The notes under the pieces were generated by a model that saw only the letters and a program-made list of their open reading frames with translations, did not search any database and had not been told where the DNA came from. Positions 1-11,708 of a DNA stretch of 64,000 nucleotides are shown one piece after another; the stretch's first letter is position 1, and each line of letters starts with the position of its first letter. The DNA lies in NCBI GenBank assembly GCA_014904845.1, contig MU119390.1, positions 45,260 to 109,259 on the forward strand, read 5' to 3'. The stretch is from Acephala macrosclerotiorum. Lineage: Eukaryota; Ascomycota; Leotiomycetes; Helotiales; Mollisiaceae. The position numbers and the translations under genes are program-made.

Positions 1-134
1 GTAATATGAATCTGCCAAGATCTTGCAGTTGTCTTGGGGTGAAAAGCGATCTACAGTGCTACAAGTCTTTACTCGAAGCTCTATCCATAGACGTCATACA
101 ACAGAGACGAAGTTTAATACAATAACCCAAGCTA

Positions 135-1936
135 TTACCACCCCTCAACAACAGTTGTCTTCACCGGAAGTCCGCCAACCATACGTGCCGTGATGCCCCA
201 TGATATATCAAGGTCTTCCGTCTCCCCACGTGGTGGCTTGATTTCAAAGCTACCAATCAGTTGAGCCAGAAGCGATTTGTTTTCCGCAAGCGCGAAGCCT
301 ATGAACTGTCAGTCAAATTCATCAGCCAAAATTGCAAGTCTTACCCCTCCCAATACAACTCCTTGACCCATAACCAAAAGTAATAAACGCCAAACTCTCC
401 TTCGCCCCACCATTAACCTTATCCTTCAACCACCTTTCAGGATTAAACTCTCTAGCATCCTCACCCCAAAGCTTCTTCGACTTATTAATCGCCCACATAT
501 GGACCTGTATCACCGTCCCCTTCGGAAACACAATTCCACCAATTTCAACTGGTGATTGAGCGACTCTCCCTAGACTGGGGACTGGGGCGTAGACGCGGAG
601 GATTTCCTTGCTGACGGCTTCGAGGTAGGGGAGCTTGTCTAACATGTCTTCGGTGACGGGGATTCCTGAGGAAGGACTTGGGAGGTGCTCGCGGATTTCG
701 GCGCGGAGGCGGTTTTGGATGTGTGCGTAGCGGGGTTGGGAGAGGAGGTAGATGCCCCAAGTGATGGCTGTGGCGGAGCTAAGTCCATGTTAGCAAAGAG
801 GGAGAAAGCGATTCTTGAGGACATTTACGTTTCATGACCGGCGCCGAGCAATGTCTTGGACTGATCAACCAAGTTCTCAACACTGAAAGCTCCATTTTCC
901 ATGGCGGCGGATATAATATCCTGGTGCACGCCCTTGTTCCCCTTTTCTTTTGGCATATCGCCTTGCCTCTGAGCAATGAATCCTCTGATCCATTTTGTCA
1001 CGACTCCAACACCTTCTCGAAGAATTCTAGCATTCGCGGTAGGAAGAGAGTTGATGAGTGTTGGATGCGTGAGCAAACATAAGATGAAGATTAGTCGTGA
1101 ATTGGCATTCGGAAGGAATGCAGCTCGATAGGAGGTATTCAAATCAGTCTCGGGATGTGAAAGCGCATGGAAGTCTGAGCCGAAGCCTGCTTTGCTGATG
1201 ATGTCCAAAGAGACCCGACCCGCCCAGTCGTCAATGTCGATAACCGCTGATGAGCTTTTATCAGAAGCACTTGACTGAATTTCTTGCTTTATGAGGTTTG
1301 TCATTTCTGTTGCTTTTCCCCAGAACAGTGGGTACAGATTCTTGACGACCTTGAAGTTGAATACGGGCAAGAGGTGCTTTCGTTGATACTCCAAGAGGTT
1401 AGCCACCTTTTCAAGAGCACGCATAATGGTAAGGACCCACCTTATGATCCTTTCCTTCTGCAACAACGAGGCCGTTTCCGAGGATACTTTCCAGAATCTT
1501 TTTCAACTTAGGTCGCTTGGTGAAGTGATCGGCCTTGACTCCAAGAAACTCCGTCACGAGCTTAGGATCAGTTATTGTGACAATTTCGCTATTGAACATA
1601 TCAAGAAATCGTATGAAGCCGTTATTTGGGACTGTGTCCATCAATTCTAGAATTTCATTGGAATCGTGCGGCTTCATGAAATGTTTGCGGTTTGTCTACG
1701 ACACTGTTAGTATACGAGAAGGATGCGGAAAACGCATAACGTACCGATTCTTGGGGGAGTTTTAGCAAAGAACTGAAGTAGAATGGCTTCAAGAACATCG
1801 ACCAGATAATATTGAGAGGGATGAATAGACTGAGTGTCAAAAATGCGGAGCCCGAGAGTGAGATTGGTGTTGCCATAAAGTGATTGCAGAGAAATGTACC
1901 AGAGCCGGCAAGGCCTAGCATCACGTAAGTCGACAT
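135..1936 (-). CDS. Cytochrome P450 monooxygenase, five exons, complete
   Basis: This is a microsomal-type P450, a haem-thiolate monooxygenase that uses electrons from P450 reductase; the substrate cannot be told. Exons read from the start: 1936-1745, 1695-1441, 1388-829, 778-345, 298-135. All four introns are GT-AG and 46-52 bp. The coding length is 1605 nt, a 534-residue protein, normal for the family. The N-terminus (about residues 1-50) is hydrophobic and fits a membrane anchor. The I-helix motif AGHETSAT starts near residue 332, the ExxR motif is E394-R397 (KEILR), PERW is near 449, and the haem loop FGYGSRSCIG carries the cysteine ligand near residue 477. The I-helix threonine codon and the codon after the haem loop are both split by introns, and both join correctly. 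ATG 1934-1936 is chosen because it opens the anchor in frame. No cluster partner is visible; the 5' neighbour is an inverted-repeat element. The P450 class is certain, the subfamily is not assigned. Confidence 0.93.
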
Positions 1937-2139
1937 CTTGTCGCAAATGGCACCAAAATATTATTTACAAACAAAATGGTATCAAGACTAGAGAGGAAAG
2001 GCAGGGAGACATAGAGTCTTGCATTCCTCTTATCATATATGAGACGCCTGTGAGCAAGTGGCGCAAGGACACGCCGTGCTGGCCGAGGTAGGCTTGCGGA
2101 GTGCGAAAGTACGAAACCATTACTCTTTTTGGTTCGGGT

Positions 2140-2498
2140 ACCCGTTTTGACCGGGTAAACGCCCAGTCTTACTAACCGCTAACTTAAAAAAAATCCGATT
2201 TTTACAACTTTAATAAATTAAATCTTTATTAAAATAATACTCGTTTATAAAAGTATAAATACAAAATAATACGTATATATTTATTATATATTTTCTATTA
2301 ATAAAAATATTAATTTTTAATTATATATATTTTAAAAAAAAAAATAACGTATAATCGTATTTATATATATAATTAATTATATTTTAACTTTATTAAATTT
2401 TATAAAAGTTTTTCAAAGTTATAAGTTTTTGAATAAAAATCGCGATTTTTTTAGTTAGGCGTTTAGTAAGATTAAACAGTTACTCGGTCAAAACGAGA
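2140..2498. mobile_element. MITE-like inverted-repeat element with AT-rich core
   Basis: A block of about 360 bp has terminal inverted repeats of roughly 60 bp. The left arm includes CGTTTTGACC (2143-2152) followed by TCTTACTAA. The right arm carries the reverse complement GGTCAAAACG (2486-2495) preceded by TTAGTAAGA. The arms agree at most positions, and several mismatches are C/T or G/A as RIP would give. The core is almost pure A+T with no coding potential. It lies about 200 bp upstream of the P450 start codon, so it may sit in that promoter. The target duplication and the parent transposon are not identified. Confidence 0.65.
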
Positions 2499-3396
2499 TC
2501 GCCAAATAAGGATAGCTGAATGTAGTCGACGCTGACATGAGCCGGTTATCATCCCGGGTATACTGGTCAAGTTGGCCGGTGCTAGTAATCAAGGAGTAGT
2601 TTGATTTTCAGGCATCGTCAACCACTCAGGCAGGTCGTGAGATGCAGCATGCTGGTACGGAGCAGTGAGGCTCAAGACGCGGAGGATCAGATGATGGAAA
2701 CATTTCCGTACAGGTCTTGGCGCTCTCGCTAAATCCACACGATGCTCGTCGGACTAACGTATATTCCGGCGGTCTGTTCGACCTTTTCTTCTCACTGACC
2801 TCATTTGCCATCCAGTCAACATTTACTCGTCTCCTTCAAGAAGTTTGGTGTCTGCGATACTCACGATCTCGTCTTGGTTATGTAAAGTTGAATTATCCCG
2901 CATAGGGTTAACTGCAACAGCCTGCACGGCTTCAACTCTTCTCTAGAGAAAATCGTCCACGCACAAGATCCCACTCAAACCCTTCCTTATTATTTCTTTT
3001 CAAGTATTCACACAGCCATCTTTCTCATTGCCAAGTTGCGAGTAGAGTATATGCTGGCGACTTTATCGAAGGGATACTCGGCCTAGCACTACGAAGTACC
3101 GAGAAGTTGTTTAGAGTCCGCATCCATTTCAAAGTGTACTGAGGACAACTGGTCAGGAACTTTTGGAATTATGCCTGAAGCTACTTCACTGCTGCAATTA
3201 TTCGGGTTCGGAGGCCTGGGAGCTCTATAATTCCACCTTTGATTCGCTGAGACGCTGGTCAGAGTTAGTGTTGACGAGTTAGATTAATGCTGAGCCACTC
3301 CTTCACGAAGCGAAACTGTGAAGTGTTCAATCCTCAAATGTTATAAAATAGCAGAAGTGCCTCTTGATCTTTGCAGAAATTACAAAGTATTGCAAG
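2499..3396. other. Intergenic, no gene recognised
   Basis: Normal-composition DNA of about 0.9 kb. It holds two overlapping open frames of about 60 codons on opposite strands (2626-2905) with no recognisable motif, so I do not call them. The right part should hold the promoter of the glycosyltransferase gene at 3397. Confidence 0.5.
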
Positions 3397-4642
3397 ATGG
3401 GCTCTCCTCAATTTGCCATTCCAAAAGAATTCCAGCACGCCGTTCGTTATGTCGAACCACACGACCAACGGTCTGACGAGGAAATCCTCGAAGCATTAAC
3501 GAAGCATGTTCCCATCAAGTCGGAAAAGAACATCTGGGCGTTCTGGCATTCTGGCGTCCTTTCCATGCCATCTTGGTGTCAACGGAATGTCGTGAATTGG
3601 GTTCGTCTGTGCGGCCCATCATGGACACTTCGTGTTCTCGACAATGTCCCTGGTTCTCTGAACAATGCTCTCAGTTGGGTTCCAGCAGAAATTTTACCTG
3701 AGACTTTCATGAAGGGAACGATGGATGGGCCATATACTGGACCTCATAGCGCAGATTTCCTGCGTGGGGCGGCTCTCTTCGAGTACGGTGGAGTCTGGAT
3801 GGATACTGGTATCATCCTCATTCGTGATCTGGACAGAATATGCTGAAGCAACTTGAGGATCCCAAGTCATCTTTCCATGTCTCAGCCTCTTGGATGTTTA
3901 GAACTCATATGGCGAATCATTTTGTTGCAAGTCGGAAAGGAGATGCCTTTATAAAACGTTGGTAAGTGCACCCAACATTGCGTCAAGAATTTCTTAGAGC
4001 CTTTCCCAGCCAGCGCCTGGCTTCTTGGTTGCGTTACATGCTGACACGTACAGGCATGACTTGTTCATCCACCTATGGAAGGATCAACACAATTGCGACC
4101 ACATTATTGAGAACCCCTTGGTCCAATTCGGCAAAGCAGTCAAGTTCGAAGATTCAGAAGCCAGGGGCTTCAAATGGGACTTCAAAGTTCAACCTCAAAT
4201 AGTCATGGGATACATCGCCCAGGTTCTTTCCTGGGACCGACTATGTATGCTCGAAGACCCAAACGACGGCTTCAACGGCAGAGACTACTACGCTAAGAAA
4301 GTCCTGCTATTCGATTCCTTGACAGAGGATTGGAGCGTCGAAGACACTGTCGGATTCGAGGGACAGGACTTCTTCAACGTCTTGACCACGAGGCTAGATG
4401 CAGATCCGGAATCGAAGGAGTACCAGGATGCGTACAAGGCGATCTGGAGAATGTTGACGAACGCTAGCATGCAGAAGATAACGCACGGAAAAGAGTTAAC
4501 CAAGACCCCGGCGTGTGGTGTGCTTTTGGACAAGAAGGAGAACGAAGACAAGGATGTGGCACCTGGGACTTTTGCCAGTCTCCTTCGCTATGGGACTATA
4601 CATTTCGAACAATTGCGGGACACAATTGATTATATAGACTGA
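3397..4642 (+). CDS. Capsule-polysaccharide-type glycosyltransferase, two exons, one-base frameshift
   Basis: The protein resembles the fungal 'capsule polysaccharide biosynthesis' glycosyltransferases (Caps_synth / Gly_transf_sug type), which transfer sugar from nucleotide sugars; the acceptor is unknown. ATG 3397 opens a frame with IWAFWHSG near residues 46-53 and SADFLR...GGVWMDTG near 118-138, the usual nucleotide-sugar/metal-binding region with a DxD-like aspartate. The frame hits TGA at 3844-3846, but the next frame carries on at once with LKQLEDPKSSFHVSASW and MANHFVASRKGDAFIKRW. A 92-bp intron (3962-4053, GTAAGT...ACAG) then joins a tryptophan codon to HDLFIHLWKD, and the frame runs to the stop at 4640-4642. 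The summed exons are 1154 nt, one short of a multiple of three, so a single lost base near 3841-3845 explains the break. It is either a young pseudogene or a sequence error; everything else looks intact (about 384 residues). Confidence 0.8.
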
Positions 4643-4863
4643 GAAACCGGAATATGTGATCAAGAAGGGGCTTTTAGAACCATAGACTTCGCTTCCTGGA
4701 AGAGCAATAGAGAGTAGAATTTCAGCGAATAGACAAGAAATACAACTAAAACATTTGCACTATGTTATTCCGGATGGTTCCAAGCAATATTCCATCGAAT
4801 GGCATCCCTTCTTTCTGGGAGTATTTTTGGGATGCATGATTACAAACCCCGCCTCCCCAGGAT

Positions 4864-4871
4864 TATATATA
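4864..4871 (+). promoter_or_regulatory. TATA-like box upstream of HGH1
   Basis: TATATATA lies about 90 bp before the HGH1 start codon, between the glycosyltransferase stop (4642) and the HGH1 start. Position and sequence fit a core promoter, but this is the only evidence. The rest of 4643-4958 shows no gene and must hold the 3' end of one gene and the promoter of the next. Confidence 0.35.
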
Positions 4872-4958
4872 GGCGGTGAAAACTGGCAGAATTTGACCCC
4901 TCCATAATAAATTTCTTGAGCGCCGAAAATGCGACAACGACATCATAAATCGCCCAGC

Positions 4959-6318
4959 ATGCCTACAGAACTCGAGGAGGTATGTGCTCGTTCCCAGGTG
5001 TCAAGGGACACAACTGACTGTGTGCCAGCTTGTTGAGTTCATATCTCATGGCAACACTCAAGTACGGCAGCTTGGTGAGTTACTCAAGTCCAAGTGAAGA
5101 ACAAAACTGACGTACGCCACAGCTGTCGAAAATCTTCTGCCATACTCCCTCTCACAGCCTGCGGTATTCAAGACAAATCAACTATTACCAATAAAGGATT
5201 TGAAGATGTTAGTTCGAGATTACAAAGTCAGTTGAGTCCGGCCCTTAAATCGACATCGCGACTCACACCTTCTAGCAAATAGCTCGAGATGCAATTACAA
5301 TTCTCATAAACCTCTCGACAGATTATGAGGTCCTAGAATACCTTGCTTCAGATAAAGATTTTATTAAAATCCTACTCGGGAGAGTCACAGTATGTCAGTC
5401 TCCTCCTTCCAGTCTACAGAAGACTTGCTGATGTTCCCAATCCAGAACCCTACAGAACCCAATGCAAACCTCATATCGATGCTCCTAGCCAATCTAGCAA
5501 AATATGACACGTTGAAAGAGATCATAACGCTCGAACGACCTGCCCCGAAAGAATTGTCTTCGAATAATAAGGCGATCGACCAACTCCTCGACCTTTTCGT
5601 CAAAGGCGCTGACGGGACCTACAACAAGGAAGCAGACTTCGACTACCTAGCCTACCTCTTCGCAGACCTCGCCAAACGTAAAGAAGGCCGGACATACTTC
5701 CTCACGAAACAAGAATACGATGATGTCGTACCTCTCACAAAACTTACGGTCTTCACGGAGCACAAGTCGGACATACGGAGGAAAGGCGTCGCATCTACGA
5801 TCAAGAACGTTGCATTCGAGGTTGAAGCTCACCCATCTTTCTTGTCAGAAGATGAGATCAACATCCTGCCCTACCTGCTGTTACCCATTACAGGCAACGA
5901 GGAATATGAGGAGGATGACATGCTGAATATGCTTCCTGACTTACAATTATTGCCACCGGACAAAACTCGAGATTCGGACCTCACAATCATACAAACGCAC
6001 GTCGAGACACTCATGTTGTTAACAACTACGAGGGAAGGAAGAGACATACTGCGAAATATCAAGGTATATCCTATCATTCGAGAGACACATCTCCAAATTG
6101 AGCATGAGGAGCTGCGAGAAGCATGTGAGAGATTAGTTCAGGTGCTTATGAGAGACGAGGAGGGTGAAGAGAAAGTCGACGCCGGGATGGCGGCCCTGGA
6201 GAGGATTCCACAGAAACGACTCCCTCCTCCGATCAATGGTGGGGTGGCAGGCAGCTGGGCGAAGCAGGATGTAGAGGAGGAAGAAAGCGACGACGATGAC
6301 AAGATAGTTGAGGTGTAA
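4959..6318 (+). CDS. HGH1: HGH1 family protein (eEF2-folding chaperone), five exons, complete
   Basis: HGH1 is a cytosolic armadillo-like protein; yeast HGH1 helps fold translation elongation factor eEF2 together with TRiC and Hsp90. Exons: 4959-4979, 5029-5074, 5123-5226, 5276-5389, 5446-6318. All introns are GT-AG, 48-56 bp. The coding length is 1158 nt, 385 residues, close to yeast HGH1. Seen: N-terminal PTELEELVEFISHGN, then ILINLS repeats, NPTEPNANLISMLLANLAK, and the conserved core DFDYLAYLFADLAK, VVPLTKLTVFTEHKSDIRR, GVASTIKNVAFE, LPYLLLPITG, LPDLQLLPPDK, LLTTTREGRD, VYPIIRE (DUF383/DUF384 region). The tail is acidic (EEEESDDDDK). The last intron was placed at 5390-5445, not at the nearer CAG, because only that choice yields a normal-length intron and the conserved VTNPTEPNAN join. 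An in-frame ATG at 4929 would add ten residues; I prefer 4959 because family members begin near PTELEE. Confidence 0.95.
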
Positions 6319-7300
6319 AAACGCAAGAGAAATAAAGACATATACCCCGGAATCTGTGAGGGTCGGAGAGTCTAAAATTTTCGAGGTTGAGCAGAAGTTT
6401 TTTTTCTCAGTACGGACTCTCGCGGTTTGTGATAAGTTTCCTTCCCTCGTAGGTCAATGAAAGCATTGCTGAAATCCTGGGAAATTTAGGACTTTCATTA
6501 TGTTGGTGCATGTTCCTTCTTCTAGAATACACCATGCCTCTCAGCATCATTCGAGTCTCAGAACGTATCTACATCGAGCAATGAGCATCCTCGAGTTCCT
6601 TCCTAAAATGAAAGGTCGCAGATACTTTTCCACAGTTCAGACTTGTGGGATCAGGGCGTCACAAAGCACCAACCCACCAATCATCCTAATGGGTATTACC
6701 TACGATTTCTTTGTTCCACATCGCGAAACCAATGAAAGCTATTATTGCAAGATGAGGCTCTTTTGGTGTAGGCTTCAGGAATCTCATTGACTTCGCCGAA
6801 TGACTAGTGTTCTAGCTCCCGCGAGGTATTGCATCGAGCTTTGGTGCCGAGAACAACTTTCCCCTACCTATTTCCCGCTCCTGTGACCGTCCTTTTTCAT
6901 TTTGCGTGGTCACTTCGAATTTATTCCAACCAGCTTATGTATAATCAGAATTTTGCCTAGGCAGTGTCCAAGTGTCTATACAGCACCATGTTGGGAGAGA
7001 ATTTTAGTCAGTATAAGGCCAGATGTCAGCAGGCAGTCGTACTGGGCTCATACAGAATCCTGGATCAGGACATGTCAAGAAGAACGACAGCAAAGACGGG
7101 CATAGAGGTAAGTTAGCTCTTTCCTCTCGTATCTCGTACGTTTATAATATCACACTGACGTTTTTCTCCAGAGCATCGCCCGTTTCTGTCCGCCCTCAGA
7201 CGAACATCGTACTTTAGTCAAGAAGCCAAAGAATTTTGCCCAGGATTGAGACCTTCCGATTGAGATACGCTTATACATATGGCACTATTTTCTTCCTTGT
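6319..7300. other. Intergenic block between HGH1 and the AT-rich tract
   Basis: About 1 kb of mixed composition. Several short open frames occur (6500-6790, 6902-7105, 7023-7217) but none shows family motifs or plausible splicing, so none is called. The base composition drops sharply to A+T near 7300, which marks the isochore boundary. Confidence 0.5.
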
Positions 7301-7983
7301 AAGCGTATTAAACGTATTAATTGAAATAATAAATACAATTGATTCTTTGTACTATTTATTAATTTTTTTTAAAAAATTAAATTTAAATGCTTTATTTACT
7401 TTTTTTTTAAAAGTTTGTATATATATTTAATTTTATATTATAAAAAAATCTTTTTTTAATTATAAATTAAATACTAATTTTTTTTTAAATAAAGTTTATA
7501 TTAATCGAAAAAATTTAAATTTAAATTTAATATTATAATTTTTATATTAAAAAGTATTTTTTATTTTATCGTTTATAATATTATTTAAAAAAAAATTATA
7601 AATTAATAATATTATTTTTAAAATCGTATTTCGAAAAAAGTTTATTAAAAAAATTAATATTAAAAACGATAAAATATTTGTTTATTATATTAATAAAAAT
7701 TATATTTTAAATTCAAATATAAAATTAAACGTTTAATATAATATAAATAAAAAAAAATTTAAAAAAATTTATTAAAATAATAAAATTATAATTTATATAA
7801 AAAAAATTATTTGTATAATTTATAAATTTAAAAAAAAATTTAATTTTAATTTTAAATTTTTTTTAATTAAAAATTTATAAAAATAAATTAAAAATATTAT
7901 AAATATAAAATAAAAATAAAAAAAAATTTAAAAAATTTAAAATATTAATATAAAAAAACGAATTAATATATATATTAAAAAAA
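7300..7983. other. AT-rich DNA, no element recognised
   Basis: Nearly pure A+T between the isochore edge and the first Y element. It holds no coding frame and I could not match it to any other repeat in the window. It is probably an old RIP-degraded repeat. Confidence 0.4.
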
Positions 7984-8605
7984 TGTTTCTCTCGTTCCGA
8001 AAGAAAAGGCCCGTTCGGCGGCTCGCTAAGCGAGCCAATAGCGGACGGGCCTTTTCTTTCTTTACTCGACGCATATTTTGCTTCGCAGGCCTCGCAGGGG
8101 CGCCTCTGCGGAGGACTACAAAGTCTTCGACTTTATTAATTTATTTAATTTACTCTTATTTCAAATTCTAAATTAAAAGCTCTTAATTTGAGCGTTTTAT
8201 AAGGATTTGAAGTTGGGATAGTTATTGAGATAAGGTTCTAGATTTTGCCGGGCGGTGAAGCCGATAAGCTGATAAGCTCTTAGTGCCTAAGGCAGAAACG
8301 CACTGCGGAGCCTCATATTACCAGGGGGGCACTCCCTGGGACTCCCGTCTTATATTTAGTTACTACGATCGATTCAATTGATTATAGAGAGTTATTTACT
8401 AGGGGGAGACTCCTTAGAACCCTTCTCGAGAATTGCGCAGTCGTAAAATTAAAATTGAATAAATTATAATATTTTATTATTTTAATATTTTAAATAAAAA
8501 CGTATTTTTAAAGTTTTATATTAAGAGAATACTTTTTGAAATTCTCATTTTTTTATATTGAATTACTACGATCGATTCAATCAATTTAAATTATTTTATT
8601 TAATA
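7984..8605 (-). repeat. Y element copy C, inverted and truncated
   Basis: From the outer end (ATGTTTCTCTCG) inwards this matches the reverse complement of the right end of Y copies A and B. Shared landmarks are GCAGGCCTCGCAGGGGCGCC, AGTCTTCGACTTTA, GCTCTTAATTTGAGCG, GATAAGCTGATAAGCT and TGCCTAAGGCAGAAACGCA. Two subterminal repeat units follow, each with ACTACGATCGATTCAAT (near 8362 and 8566). Past about 8605 the match to Y stops, so the inner end is missing. The outermost 420 bp kept much G+C while the inner part is RIP-degraded. Confidence 0.75.
7999..8060. repeat. Nested hairpin near the Y element end
   Basis: GAAAGAAAAGGCCCGT (7999-8014) pairs perfectly with ACGGGCCTTTTCTTTC (8045-8060). 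Inside the loop GGCTCGC (8020-8026) pairs with GCGAGCC (8030-8036) across a TAA loop, so the DNA can fold into a hairpin within a hairpin. The same structure, partly mutated, stands at about 29620-29672 in Y copy A, but it is absent from Y copy B, where the flanking sequence is joined directly. Confidence 0.8.
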
Positions 8606-9380
8606 TACAATTTTAAAAAAAAAAATTTTTATCGATAAATTTTAATTTAATCGAAAATTTATTAATAATCGAATTAATATATTATTTTTTATTAAATTTA
8701 ATTTTAATTTGAAACGCTATTTGTCGAGCTTATTAAATTGCGATTAAATTAAAGTCGTTTAATTAAATTAATCAAATAATAGTTTATTTTTTTAAACGTT
8801 TTAAATATATTAAAATTAAAATATTTAATAAATTTAAAATTAAATTATTTAAAATTTTATATATAGAATTTTTTATATTATAAAATTTAAAATAAAAATT
8901 TTAATATTTTTTATTAAAATGCGTTAATATAATTTTAAATATTAATTCGATTAAAATTTCGATTTTTTTTTTTAATATTTTTAATTTTAAAATTTTTTAA
9001 TATACGTTTTATTCTATGAAATTTCTATTTATTAATTTAAAAATACTTTAAATCGTATTATTTTCAAAAGTTTAAATTTAATAAAACGATTAACATATAA
9101 TACGTTTTACGTATATAATTAAATAAAATAAAATAAAATAAAAATATTTAATAATTAATTATAATATCGAAAATATACGTATATAATCGAAAGTTTTAAT
9201 ATTTTTTATTTAAAAAATTAATATTTTAAATTTATATATTTTAATTAATTTAAATTAAACGCTTTAAACGCTTTAAACGATTTTAAATATTTTAAACGTA
9301 AAATTTATTATTTTAATTTAAATTAATTTAATAAATTTAATAATAGTTTTTTAATCGATTTAATTATATTTATTATTATT
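8606..9380. other. AT-rich DNA, no gene, degraded repeat
   Basis: Saturated A+T sequence, with a short AAAAT microsatellite near 9118-9142. It continues beyond the solo LTR at 9381-9588, whose target duplication shows that both sides were once joined. No coding motif was seen. Confidence 0.4.
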
Positions 9381-9588
9381 TGTTAGTATTATTAGAGATA
9401 TTTATTACTAGTAATAAATCAAAAACGAAATAAACAAATAAATTGAATAATTCGTTGATTGATTAATTGTTTTAAATTTAATAAGTATACAAAAATTGAA
9501 GAATATAATTTCAATTCTAGCGCAAGCGGCGCTAGTCCCGATCTGGCCTAGTGCCGCACGTGACTACTAAACTAATATTGTACTCACA
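9381..9588 (-). mobile_element. Solo LTR of the Copia-1 family
   Basis: This 208-bp sequence is the inverted counterpart of the Copia-1 LTRs at 13097 and 19230, with TG...CA ends when read on the minus strand. It is flanked by TTATT on both sides (9376-9380 and 9589-9593), a clean 5-bp target duplication. No internal retrotransposon sequence is attached, so it is a solo LTR left by LTR-LTR recombination. It keeps the GC-rich core with GCGCAAGCGGCGCTAG. Confidence 0.9.
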
Positions 9589-11708
9589 TTATTAAATTGA
9601 AATTTGTCGATATTAAATTTTTTTTTAAAAATTATATAATTATAAAATAAAATAAAATTTATTTTAAATTTGTATTTATTATTAAATAATAAAATTATAA
9701 TAATTTATATTAAATATTAATTTTTTATTTATTATTTTTATATTAATTATTTTTTATTTAATTAATAATATTCGTATTTTTAATTGTTTTATTAAAATAA
9801 AATTTATTATTTTTCGCGTTTTTTTATTTTTTATTTAAAATTTAATTTTTTTAATTTTGAAATATTTTATTATTTCGAAAAAAAAAAATTTTATTTAATT
9901 TTTCAATTATTTTTATTATTTATATAATTAATTCGTTTTAAATTTTATTTATTTTTTTATTATTATATTATTAATTTAAAATTTAATTTTAATTAATTTT
10001 TTTTAAAAATATTTAATTTATAGTTTTTATTTTAAACGATTTATTTTTTTATATTTATAATTTTTAATTTTTTTTTTTAAAAATAAAATTAAAAATATTC
10101 GTTTTTTTTAATTAATATATTAATATTATTAATTCGTTTTTAATTTCGAATAATTATCGAATTTTATTTTTTCGCGTTTTAATTTTTTTTATTCGTTTTT
10201 TTTATAAAAATTATTTTCGTAATAATTTTTATTATTATTAATATAAAATTAAAAAAAAATTTTCGTTTAAAATTTTAATTTTATATTCGATTTTATAATT
10301 TAAAAAATATAATTTAATTCGTAAAAACTTATAAAAATATTTTATATATATATTATATTTAAATTTTAAATAATATTTTTTAAAATTATCGTATTTTAAT
10401 TTTAAAATTATAATAAATTTTATTATCGATTTTTTTTTCATATAATTAATTCGTAAAAACTTATAAATAATTTTTAGATTTTTATAAAATTATAATTTTA
10501 TTTTTTCGTTTTTCGTAATATATTGTATATTTTTATTCGTTTATATTTATTTTCGTATTTAGTTTATATTATTAAAATTATTATAATATTCGTTTTTATT
10601 TTTTTATTTTAAATATTTTATTTAAAAATTCGATTAATATATTATTAATATTTATTATTTTTTAATATATTTTTTTTAATATATTTATAATTTATATAAA
10701 AATTTTTTTATAAATTTATTTAATAACGTTTTTATTTTTCGTAAAAATATAATATATTATAAAACAATTTTTTTATATTGTTTTTTTTATTATTTTTAAA
10801 TTTATATCGATTGAAATAAATTTAATTTTTATTTTAATTATATTTTTTTATAATATTATTTTCGTATTTTTTAATTTAATTTTAAAAGCGATTAATTAAA
10901 TATATATATTTTTTTAATCGATATAATAAACGTTTATTAATTTTATAATTTCGATTTTATTTTAATTTTTTAAATTTTTTTAATTTTTTTTTAATTATAT
11001 TATATTTAATTTTTTTCGAAATTATATTTTTATATTTTTTTCTCGTTTTTTAAATATTTTTATAATATTTATAAATTTTTATTTGCTTTTTTTATTTATA
11101 TTTTTCGATTATAATTTCGAATAAAAAAAATAATATTTTAATAATATTTTTAATTTTAATTCGTTATTTTTTTTATTTTTTTTTTTAAAAAAATTTATAT
11201 TAAATATTTTTAATTTATAATTAAACGTTTTTATAAATATTATTTTATATATTAATAATATTATTCGTTTAATAATATTAAATATTTTATCGAGTTTTTT
11301 TATTTTTAATTTTTATTTCGTTTTTTTTTAAAATAAATATTTTTTTTTATTATAATTTTAATTTATATAAAAATATTAATAATTATTTAAACTTTTTTAA
11401 ACGAGATTTTTTTTATTATTTTTTCGATTTTATTTATTAAATTTAATATCGAAATTACGTATTTTATAAATTTTAATTATTTATTAAAATAAATATTATA
11501 ATAATAAAATTTAATATTAAAAATATTTATATATTTTTAATTTTTATATTAATTTTTTTTTTAATTATTATTTATAATAAAAATTTTTAAAAAAAAAACG
11601 TTTTTATATATATTATTATTTAAAATTATAATATTTATACAAATTTATTAAATATTATTTAATTTATTATTATTATATTCGTTATTAAAATAACGATCGA
11701 AATAATAA
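9589..11708. other. AT-rich DNA, degraded repeat, no gene
   Basis: About 2.1 kb of saturated A+T DNA. The longest frame is a minus-strand stretch of 67 codons (10238-10441) rich in K, I, Y and N, as random A+T sequence would give. I could not assign it to a family. It is probably the host of the Z1 and Copia-1 insertions, continuing at 12473-13096 and 19434-21316. Confidence 0.35.

Noticed and set aside
5392..5445. Possible start of HGH1 at the 5392 open frame
   Set aside because: These codons lie within the last HGH1 intron (5390-5445). Upstream exons splice in frame and give the full family N-terminus.
6500..7217. Short open frames that could be small secreted proteins
   Set aside because: No convincing signal peptide followed by a cysteine pattern, no splice model and no family motif.
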